From Candidatus Kariarchaeota archaeon (GTDB lineage Archaea > Asgardarchaeota > Heimdallarchaeia > Heimdallarchaeales > Kariarchaeaceae): a DNA stretch of 6,251 nt. The position numbers and the translations under genes are program-made. The stretch is from positions 1 to 6,251 of the forward strand of contig JAEOUB010000316.1 in NCBI GenBank assembly GCA_016839545.1, read 5' to 3'. Under the pieces are notes generated by a model. That model was not told the origin of the DNA. It ran no database searches and worked only from the letters and a program-made list of their open reading frames with translations. Shown here in pieces: positions 1-4,538 of the stretch; the first letter of the stretch is position 1; each line of letters starts with the position of its first letter.

Positions 1-343
1 ACATAAGACCGGCAAAGAAATAAGGAAAGAGCCAAGATCGAGCTGCAGCATATGATGGAATGTCATTATTGAAATTCTGAAATTCAGGTGGGATGTAACC
101 TGTACCATATACGAGGTAATGGGCCATCTCTAAAGACTGGAATGTCTCATCCGGATGTTTCAAACCATAGGCCTGCAATGAGCTTCCAAGTCGAAAGATG
201 AACCCTAACAGAATTGAGATCACATAGATCAGGCGAAGCTTGTCCTGATAGAGTTGATCTAGGTAACTCATTTTTCGATGACTGACGCTAGGAAGTACTG
301 AAACCACTGACGAGTCATCTCTATTTTCAACGACTTCCTCCAT
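1..343 (-). CDS. GT22-family (ALG9/PIG-B-like) mannosyltransferase, N-terminal part
   Basis: Partial gene: 114 codons are visible and the C-terminus lies beyond the left edge. I translated it by hand from the minus strand. Residues 1-35 are polar and probably cytoplasmic. Residues about 36-56 form a hydrophobic helix. The first loop then carries HPDETFQSLEMAHYLVYG (residues 63-80) and, further on, RSWLFP (102-107). This HPDE...Q.LE.AH...G plus R-S-x-x-F-P pattern is characteristic of GT22 GT-C glycosyltransferases such as ALG9, ALG12, PIG-B and PIG-Z. These enzymes transfer mannose from a polyprenyl-phosphate donor on the outer (lumenal) membrane face; the acidic HPDE pair is the catalytic site in that family. 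Full-length members have roughly 450-600 residues. I chose the ATG at 343 because a TAG stop lies 10 codons upstream and a TATA box lies about 29 nt upstream; ATG 271 is an internal alternative. A role in archaeal N-glycan or glycolipid assembly is inference. Confidence 0.8.
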   Translation of the reverse strand, partial: MEEVVENRDDSSVVSVLPSVSHRKMSYLDQLYQDKLRLIYVISILLGFIFRLGSSLQAYGLKHPDETFQSLEMAHYLVYGTGYIPPEFQNFNNDIPSYAAARSWLFPYFFAGLM

Positions 344-367
344 CTCTGAGATAAATTTTGCTTGAAT

Positions 368-376
368 CTATATATG
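368..376 (-). promoter_or_regulatory. TATA box of the GT22 gene
   Basis: The minus strand reads TCATATATAG here. Its centre lies about 29 nt upstream of ATG 343, the spacing expected if transcription begins at or just before the start codon. No Shine-Dalgarno sequence lies between it and the ATG. Seen directly; function is inferred. Confidence 0.6.
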
Positions 377-444
377 ACAATCTGTCGGTTCGTGATAACT
401 TACAATAGAAAATTATGGGCAGGGATAGACTGTTCTTTCTCCAT

Positions 445-461
445 AGAAGTCTAAGAAGTCT
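445..461 (+). repeat. Tandem direct repeat AGAAGTCT, possible operator
   Basis: Two perfect copies of AGAAGTCT (445-452 and 454-461) are separated by one A, giving a 9-bp period, close to one helical turn. They lie just upstream of the putative TATA element at 475-484 that faces the kinase gene, where an archaeal activator or repressor could bind. Function is inferred from position only, and a chance repeat is possible. Confidence 0.35.
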
Positions 462-474
462 CAAAGTAAAAAAC

Positions 475-504
475 CTTTTAATTACGAGGTGAGGAGCGTA
501 TATT
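475..504 (+). promoter_or_regulatory. Candidate promoter elements of the FakA-like gene
   Basis: Two TATA-like elements face the kinase gene: CTTTTAATTA (475-484) and GTATATT (498-504). The first would start transcription near 503-510, giving a leader of about 30 nt. The second would start it near 527, giving a leader of about 10 nt and placing the Shine-Dalgarno sequence at the transcript 5' end. The first is the better TATA match and fits the use of a Shine-Dalgarno site. Confidence 0.45.
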
Positions 505-524
505 GGTTAAGCCACAACATCGTT

Positions 525-529
525 GAGGT
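525..529 (+). promoter_or_regulatory. Shine-Dalgarno site deciding the kinase start
   Basis: GAGGT lies 8 nt before ATG 538 and matches the AGGAGGTGATC complement of the usual archaeal 16S 3' end. It lies downstream of the alternative TTG at 523, so it supports ATG 538. It is the only convincing Shine-Dalgarno sequence I see next to a start codon in this window. Confidence 0.6.
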
Positions 530-537
530 ACATAACT

Positions 538-1482
538 ATGGCAGAACTTACAGGTCCCCTCCTCAAGAAAATGATCACTGAGTCGTATTCTCGAATTGAT
601 AATAAGAAAGCATATCTCAATGATCTAAATGTATTCCCGGTCCCTGATGGAGATACTGGACTCAACATGAGTATCACTATGGGTAAAGTAGTTGAGGAAC
701 TGGAAAAACAGGAAGCAGATCAGTTGACAATTAAAACTGCGGCAAAGGCAATTGCCAAAGGTGCATTTGTTGGCGCTAAAGGTAATTCTGGTGTGATCCT
801 CTCACAATTTTTTGTTGGTTTTGCCAAAACGATAGAGAATGAAGAGAAGATCACGACTGAGATCTTTGCCGATGCCCTGGTAGAGGGATCAAAACGGGCG
901 TATAAAGCAGTGATGAACCCCAAAGAAGGTACTATTCTTACTGTAGTCAAAGAGACTGCAGAAGCTGCCAAGGAAAAGGCATCCACTGGTGCATCTTGGA
1001 AAGAGATCGTTCAGTACTGTTATGAGATTGCTCAGAAGGCAACTGCTGAGACACCTAATCTTCTTGAAGAGCTCAAGGAAGCTGGAGTTATTGATGCAGG
1101 CGCACTGGGTTTTGTCTACCTTATACAGGGATGGTTAGTGGTTATTTCAAGTGATGTTGATGGTCCCCGAGTTATCCAACTCCAATCTGGACTTGAAGGA
1201 TTACACAACTCTGTCAATGTGGACAGCAGCGTGAGCGAGCTGAAATTCCAGTACTGTACAGAAGCACTGATCCATGGGGTTACCACCACAGAGGATGATA
1301 TCCGATCAAAGTTGGCAGATTACGGGGACTCCCTGATTGTGATCCAGGAAGAGAGTGCCATGAAACTGCATATCCATGCCAATGAGCCAAAAACAGCCAT
1401 TCAAATCTTTGCATCGCACGGTTATCTGAAAGCAGCCAAGATTGATGACATGAAATCACAGACACTTCAAAGCCACGAGTGA
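538..1482 (+). CDS. FakA/YloV-like DAK2-domain kinase, short form without DegV-like C-terminus
   Basis: The protein has 314 residues when started at ATG 538, which has GAGGT 8 nt upstream; the in-frame TTG at 523 would add five residues. Residues about 1-200 form a DAK2 domain, the ATP-binding kinase fold of dihydroxyacetone kinase. It shows NVFPVPDGDTG (31-41, Mg-nucleotide binding), GAKGNSG (79-85), EGTILTV (130-136) and DAGALG (186-191). Residues about 235-310 match the FakA central domain, with YCTE (Cys240), GDSLIVI, HIH (278-280) and a closing IDDM..Q. Bacterial FakA has about 550 residues and phosphorylates fatty acids bound to FakB (DegV family) for phospholipid synthesis. Here the protein stops after the central domain, so the C-terminal part that in bacteria is linked to FakB binding is absent. 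Family membership is clear. The substrate is not, because archaeal lipids are normally isoprenoid ethers. No FakB/DegV gene is in the window. Confidence 0.88.
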   Translation: MAELTGPLLKKMITESYSRIDNKKAYLNDLNVFPVPDGDTGLNMSITMGKVVEELEKQEADQLTIKTAAKAIAKGAFVGAKGNSGVILSQFFVGFAKTIENEEKITTEIFADALVEGSKRAYKAVMNPKEGTILTVVKETAEAAKEKASTGASWKEIVQYCYEIAQKATAETPNLLEELKEAGVIDAGALGFVYLIQGWLVVISSDVDGPRVIQLQSGLEGLHNSVNVDSSVSELKFQYCTEALIHGVTTTEDDIRSKLADYGDSLIVIQEESAMKLHIHANEPKTAIQIFASHGYLKAAKIDDMKSQTLQSHE

Positions 1483-1514
1483 ATTCTACACACAAAATCA
1501 AGTCATTGGGAATA

Positions 1515-1526
1515 GTTTTTTGTAAA
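1515..1526 (+). promoter_or_regulatory. TATA-like element of the ubiquitin-like gene, also a T-run
   Basis: GTTTTTTGTAAA is centred about 27 nt before ATG 1547, so it could serve as a TATA box giving a leaderless transcript. The same six-T run (1516-1521) lies 34 nt after the kinase stop codon and could also act as a simple archaeal T-rich terminator for that gene. The sequence alone does not separate the two roles. Confidence 0.4.
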
Positions 1527-1546
1527 TCGACAGAGGCAGGAAATCT

Positions 1547-1870
1547 ATGTCAGATGATTTTGAAGAGCTAGACATTGACCTGGTTGAAGAGGAGGAACGC
1601 GAACAGAGTAGTGAGGATGGAAAAATTCACCTCTATTTTCAAAGCACTATTGGCCCATCTCAACGTCAGGAGAGACTTCAGGTCATAACCAGTGCTCCGG
1701 TTTCAGAGCTGAAATATACCGTCTCCCAGATATTTTCACTAGAACCTTCAGATTTTCATCTCTCCTATCTTGGAAGGACTATGGACCCGGATGATGTGTT
1801 ATCCAACTATGACTGTGAGGACGGTGAAACAGTGCTCCTCATTCCAGTATCTACTGCCGGACACTATTGA
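1547..1870 (+). CDS. Ubiquitin-like (beta-grasp) protein with Gly plus two-residue tail
   Basis: The protein has 107 residues. Residues 1-25 are a disordered-looking acidic extension with 13 Asp/Glu. Residues 26-105 form a ubiquitin-like domain. By hand, residues 46-105 align to ubiquitin 17-76 with no gap. Identities include Val46, Ser49, Lys56 (ubiquitin Lys27), Pro67, Leu72, Gly76 (ubiquitin Gly47), Leu85-Ser86, Tyr88, Thr95, Leu98 and Gly105 (ubiquitin Gly76). About four extra residues fall in the first beta hairpin. The C-terminus is STAG-HY, a single Gly followed by two residues. UFM1 precursor has the same arrangement: IP, four residues, Gly, two residues. The domain has only two lysines (26 and 56). 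There is no signal peptide, so it is cytoplasmic. It could be a modifier needing trimming, or a non-conjugating ubiquitin-fold protein. No E1, E2 or protease gene is nearby. The fold call is strong; conjugation is inference. Confidence 0.8.
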   Translation: MSDDFEELDIDLVEEEEREQSSEDGKIHLYFQSTIGPSQRQERLQVITSAPVSELKYTVSQIFSLEPSDFHLSYLGRTMDPDDVLSNYDCEDGETVLLIPVSTAGHY

Positions 1871-1921
1871 GAAATCAGAGTTGTTTGCAAAGAAGTATCA
1901 GAAATTCCTGACTGTATCACC

Positions 1922-1929
1922 ATTTATTT
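1922..1929 (+). promoter_or_regulatory. TATA-like element of the LRR gene
   Basis: ATTTATTT is centred about 28 nt before ATG 1954, in the 83-nt gap after the ubiquitin-like gene, which is consistent with separate, leaderless transcription. The match is weak and the gap is AT-rich, so this is tentative. Confidence 0.4.
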
Positions 1930-1953
1930 CAATACACCATAGCATGTGACGGT

Positions 1954-2391
1954 ATGTCAGACATGGAAGCACTGGATGCCTGTCTTCAACGGTTAGGCCT
2001 CTCAGATCGCAAAGAAGAGGTACTCAACAAGACCAATAAATTTGGACCCACTACCAAGTTTGAGGGTGATACACTGGTTTGGCTCGATCTCAGCAATTTG
2101 GGGATCAGTAATATCAGCAAGGAGACGTTTACAGGACTGGACAATCTCAAAGAACTCAAACTGTTCAAAAATAAGATAGGAATCATCCCAGAGGATGCAT
2201 TCGATAACCTTGTTGGATTGACTGAGCTCCACCTCAAGGATAACCAGATCCCTTCACTGTCAAAAAGGCATTTTGAGAAGTTGGCAAATCTGGAACGCCT
2301 ATTTCTCCTTGGCAATGAGGCACTTGGACCTGCTGCCAAGGTGTATCCCAATAAGATGGCAGTTACAGTATTTTTGAATTCTCTCAGCTAA
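1954..2391 (+). CDS. Small cytoplasmic leucine-rich-repeat protein
   Basis: The protein has 145 residues. Residues 1-40 are a non-repeat N-terminal part. Four leucine-rich repeats begin at Leu41, Leu65, Leu89 and Leu113, exactly 24 residues apart. They follow the 'typical' LRR pattern LxxLxLxxNxIxxIxxxxFxxLxx, for example LKELKLFKNKIGIIPEDAF from residue 65. The fourth repeat is incomplete and leads into a C-terminal cap (about 123-145). There are no cysteine caps, signal peptide or membrane segment, so it is probably a cytoplasmic protein-protein interaction module. It lies 83 nt downstream of the ubiquitin-like gene on the same strand, with its own likely promoter. Its last 8 nt overlap the end of the convergent winged-helix gene. 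ATG 1963 is a possible later start. The partner is unknown; a link to the ubiquitin-like neighbour is only positional. Confidence 0.85.
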   Translation: MSDMEALDACLQRLGLSDRKEEVLNKTNKFGPTTKFEGDTLVWLDLSNLGISNISKETFTGLDNLKELKLFKNKIGIIPEDAFDNLVGLTELHLKDNQIPSLSKRHFEKLANLERLFLLGNEALGPAAKVYPNKMAVTVFLNSLS

Positions 2392-2995
2392 CTGGTAGAT
2401 AGTCAAGTATATCCTCACAATGATAGAGAATGATATTCGCCAGTGCAGTGTAGACTGAACCCAACGAGGGTCCAAAACTGATAATCATCAGATCGTACTG
2501 ATGAGTGGCAGGATCGACGTCTCGCAGCTCAGGTGGCTCAATTTCCTCCTCTATTCCGGGATAGACCCATTTCTTATCCGATGACTTGAGAGTGATAGCT
2601 CCTCTTGCACCGGCACGAACAGCAAGATCACGTTCATACAACCCGTGGGTATCCTTATCATCAGTTCTTACTATGCAGATGGCATACTCACAATCTGATG
2701 GAATTAGATTACCGTCCAGATCAACTCGAACCAGGTTGTCTGACCAGGAAAGCATCACATGGGAATGTATGATTTTCAGTAAATCATGTGCTTTCGGGGT
2801 CAGTTGTGTTCCGCCTCTTCCGGGATTTGCCTCAGCGAGTCCATGAAGAATGAGATATTCTAGGACAGACCTGGTCTTTGCCTTAGTCAGTTGCAAGTAT
2901 GTAGCAAGATTGTACCTCCCCATTGACTCCTTGTCCAGTATTAAGAGGGTCAGAAGCAGGTATTCACCTTGTGGAATTGCTGTAGGTCTTCCCAC
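2384..2995 (-). CDS. Winged-helix protein resembling archaeal DUF4443 family, putative regulator
   Basis: The protein has 203 residues with a GTG start. The next stop upstream (TGA) is the end of the HAD gene, and no better start codon lies between. Residues about 10-80 look like a winged helix-turn-helix: helices around 12-20, 28-35 and 38-52, then a Gly-rich wing (NPGRGGTQLT, 57-66) and a final helix. Residues about 85-200 form a second alpha/beta domain. It includes YAICIVR (104-110), then the stretch ERDLAVRAGARGAITL (121-136) and a VYPG motif (144-147). As I recall, an xRD.AVRAGA.GA..L....PG pattern after a winged helix is typical of the archaeal DUF4443 family, which has no established function. 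The C-terminal domain may sense a small molecule; this is inference. It lies 42 nt downstream of the HAD gene with a TATA-like element in the gap, so it is probably transcribed separately as well as by readthrough. Confidence 0.65.
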   Translation of the reverse strand: MGRPTAIPQGEYLLLTLLILDKESMGRYNLATYLQLTKAKTRSVLEYLILHGLAEANPGRGGTQLTPKAHDLLKIIHSHVMLSWSDNLVRVDLDGNLIPSDCEYAICIVRTDDKDTHGLYERDLAVRAGARGAITLKSSDKKWVYPGIEEEIEPPELRDVDPATHQYDLMIISFGPSLGSVYTALANIILYHCEDILDYLPVS

Positions 2996-3016
2996 AGGGA
3001 AGTTGGCTTTTACACC

Positions 3017-3030
3017 AATATTACTATTTT
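3017..3030 (-). promoter_or_regulatory. TATA-like element of the winged-helix gene
   Basis: The minus strand reads AAAATAGTAATATT here, centred about 28 nt before GTG 2995, with no Shine-Dalgarno sequence between. This spacing supports a leaderless transcript starting at the GTG and so supports that start codon. Confidence 0.45.
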
Positions 3031-3037
3031 GACACCC

Positions 3038-3694
3038 TCAGGGAAGATTATTGATGAGATCTTCATAGTTTGAGATAACCCACGTGGCACCTGCTTCAAG
3101 CAGCTCTTCCTCTGGAAAGGAGGAGGTGTAGCCTATGGTCTGCATCCCTGCAGCTGTAGCTCCCTGTATTCCTTTGATGGAGTCCTCTACCACAACACAG
3201 GATTGGGGCTGGAGTGCCATACACTCGGCAGTATAGAGAAAGAGATCAGGATAGGGTTTACCTCGTGCAACTTCTGTCGCTGAGCAGATAATTGGAAAAT
3301 AGATGGATGCACCAATTGACTCGAGAGAGAACTTGATCTTATCATGGTTCCCTGATGAGGCAACAGCAAGATCATACCTCCTTTCCAGCTGCTCCATCAA
3401 TGGATGGAAATCTGGAAAAGAGGAGAGGTTCTCCTGTGCAATCTCAAAGTAGATCTGTCCCTTGCGATCTATGAGCTCGTCAACCTCGTAGAGTCGAAGA
3501 TTATGGAGCTCACCAAAGTACTCAATTGCATACCTGTCAGATGTTCCCAAAACTGAGGAGTAATCTGTTCCTATATCGACCGTGAATTCCTGTAGAAAGA
3601 GCTGGCGAAGTGCACCGCAGCTTAGGGGTTCACTATTGACAATCACCCCATCATTGTCGAAAATGATGCCTCTGACCAGACTCCAGTCAATCAT
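3038..3694 (-). CDS. HAD-superfamily phosphatase, beta-phosphoglucomutase/phosphoglycolate phosphatase-like
   Basis: The protein has 218 residues, usual for HAD subfamily IA. Motif I is FDNDGV (Asp13 nucleophile, Asp15 acid/base). Motif II is VASSGN (Ser113). Motif III is Lys146 in GKPYPDLFL. Motif IV is VVEDSIKG (Glu170-Asp171) for Mg binding. Residues about 20-90 form the alpha-helical C1 cap. All catalytic residues are present, so it should be an active Mg-dependent phosphatase or phosphomutase on a small cytoplasmic phosphoester. The GKPYPD...EDS.KGI.AA.AAGM pattern is shared by beta-phosphoglucomutase, phosphoglycolate phosphatase and sugar-phosphate phosphatases, so the substrate cannot be assigned. 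A small oddity is VNSE (19-22) after motif I where most relatives have VDSE. It is divergent from the surface-protein gene and 42 nt upstream of the winged-helix gene. ATG 3694 is supported by a TATA element 26 nt upstream. Confidence 0.9.
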   Translation of the reverse strand: MIDWSLVRGIIFDNDGVIVNSEPLSCGALRQLFLQEFTVDIGTDYSSVLGTSDRYAIEYFGELHNLRLYEVDELIDRKGQIYFEIAQENLSSFPDFHPLMEQLERRYDLAVASSGNHDKIKFSLESIGASIYFPIICSATEVARGKPYPDLFLYTAECMALQPQSCVVVEDSIKGIQGATAAGMQTIGYTSSFPEEELLEAGATWVISNYEDLINNLP

Positions 3695-3714
3695 AGCTAT
3701 GTGGAGCCGGGTAG

Positions 3715-3724
3715 AAAAATAAAG
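3715..3724 (-). promoter_or_regulatory. TATA box of the HAD gene
   Basis: The minus strand reads CTTTATTTTT here, centred about 26 nt before ATG 3694, with no Shine-Dalgarno sequence between it and the start. It implies a leaderless or near-leaderless transcript. Confidence 0.5.
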
Positions 3725-3786
3725 GTTCGTTTCGGATATATCTAGATCTGGGTTTGTAAAAAACAGTCGAGAAATAGGTTGAAAGA

Positions 3787-3795
3787 CTTTTAAAG
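3787..3795 (+). promoter_or_regulatory. TATA box of the surface-protein gene
   Basis: CTTTTAAAG is centred about 25 nt before GTG 3816 and is preceded by the purine-rich GAAAGA, a plausible BRE. There is no Shine-Dalgarno sequence before the GTG. This places the transcript start at or next to the start codon. Confidence 0.6.
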
Positions 3796-3807
3796 TGAAG
3801 ACTTGAT

Positions 3808-3833
3808 AAAAATAGGTGAAAAAACCTATTTTT
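3808..3833 (+). repeat. Perfect 10-bp inverted repeat across a start codon
   Basis: AAAAATAGGT (3808-3817) and ACCTATTTTT (3824-3833) are perfect reverse complements separated by the loop GAAAAA. The GTG start of the surface-protein gene (3816-3818) sits at the end of the left arm, and the expected transcription start is in the same place. It could be an operator for a dimeric repressor. In a longer transcript it could also form a hairpin hiding the start. Part of the right arm encodes the Lys/Pro/Ile/Phe start of the signal peptide, so partial coincidence is possible. Confidence 0.45.
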
Positions 3834-4529
3834 TTCCTTCTTGCATTTTTGCTGGTGGTTACCAGTTTTCACACCGCGATGACGGTGATCTCTCATGGTG
3901 GGCATCAACAGACCAGCCATGTGGCCAAGTACACTGTCACCAATTCAAATGAGTCCGCCGTCTACTCCTGGTGGACAGAGGATTTCTCCGCATCTACCAA
4001 CTACAATGTGCCGATCGGTTCTGAGATAGAGGTGGAAATCGACGATCCAACAAATCTCAACACAGGGATCAATGTCACCATTGGTAATTTGACAGCTCTG
4101 GATGAAACAGATCTGAATGCAGAAAACAATCTAGGTGTTGGATACTGGCAGATTCCCAAGATGCTGGGGTTCATCAGCACTCTGGAGTGGTCTGAATTGC
4201 AGACAAATATGTCATCACTCGGCTTTACAACCTTCGACTTTGATGATGAAGCTGGGTACACATTTGGGGCAACCACCTTTGATGCAGTCAATATCACATT
4301 TGCTGATGCATTTCAATCAACTTCGCTAAGCTATAACAAGGATACCGGAGTCCTCTACTATGCAGATATTGTGATCTTCAATTTTGTACTTGAATTTGAA
4401 ATTACAGGATATATTCCGTATGAAGCTGAGGAACCAATAGTAACTACTTCAGATGGAGTCTTCCTGAGTTTATCGATCTTGGGTGTATTCGCGCTTCCAA
4501 TCCTCCGTATCTTGCATAAGAAAGAGTAA
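3816..4529 (+). CDS. Secreted, C-terminally membrane-anchored surface protein of unknown function
   Basis: The protein has 237 residues. A signal peptide (MKKPIFFLLAFLLVVTSFHTA, about 1-21) is followed by a mostly beta-strand, acidic extracellular domain (about 30-205). A single transmembrane helix (about 214-232) and the short basic tail RILHKKE follow. This is the layout of an archaeal surface protein with its C-terminus anchored in the membrane. Five N-glycosylation sequons are visible (Asn45, 86, 91, 131 and 159). I do not recognise the domain. Features include paired Trp at 52-53, a YWQIP segment at 110-114, and LSYNKDTGVLYY (171-182), a strand-turn-strand seen in my recollection in many Asgard exported proteins. 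The start is GTG: an in-frame TAG directly precedes it, and the signal peptide is complete only from here. It is divergent from the HAD gene and tail-to-tail with the serine hydrolase, with only 9 nt between the stop codons. Confidence 0.75.
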   Translation: MKKPIFFLLAFLLVVTSFHTAMTVISHGGHQQTSHVAKYTVTNSNESAVYSWWTEDFSASTNYNVPIGSEIEVEIDDPTNLNTGINVTIGNLTALDETDLNAENNLGVGYWQIPKMLGFISTLEWSELQTNMSSLGFTTFDFDDEAGYTFGATTFDAVNITFADAFQSTSLSYNKDTGVLYYADIVIFNFVLEFEITGYIPYEAEEPIVTTSDGVFLSLSILGVFALPILRILHKKE

Positions 4530-4538
4530 GAGTATAAG

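Noticed and set aside
538..1482. Possible frameshift or truncation of the FakA-like gene
   Set aside because: The 60-odd bases after the stop show no continuing DegV-like coding sequence before the next gene starts, and the protein ends at a domain boundary.
1280..1501. Minus-strand open frame covering the kinase 3' end
   Set aside because: It is antisense to the conserved FakA central domain and its translation shows no family features.
1986..2351. Long minus-strand open frame (121 codons) inside the LRR gene
   Set aside because: It lies wholly antisense to a gene with exact 24-residue LRR periodicity. Its translation is Ser/Leu/Arg-rich low-complexity sequence with no recognisable domain.
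2586..3032. Two plus-strand open frames opposite the winged-helix gene
   Set aside because: Both are shadows of the minus-strand gene, with no start signal or domain.
3687..3920. Minus-strand open frame across the divergent promoter region and surface-gene start
   Set aside because: It would overlap the HAD start, both TATA boxes and the signal-peptide coding region. The protein looks like translated AT-rich spacer.
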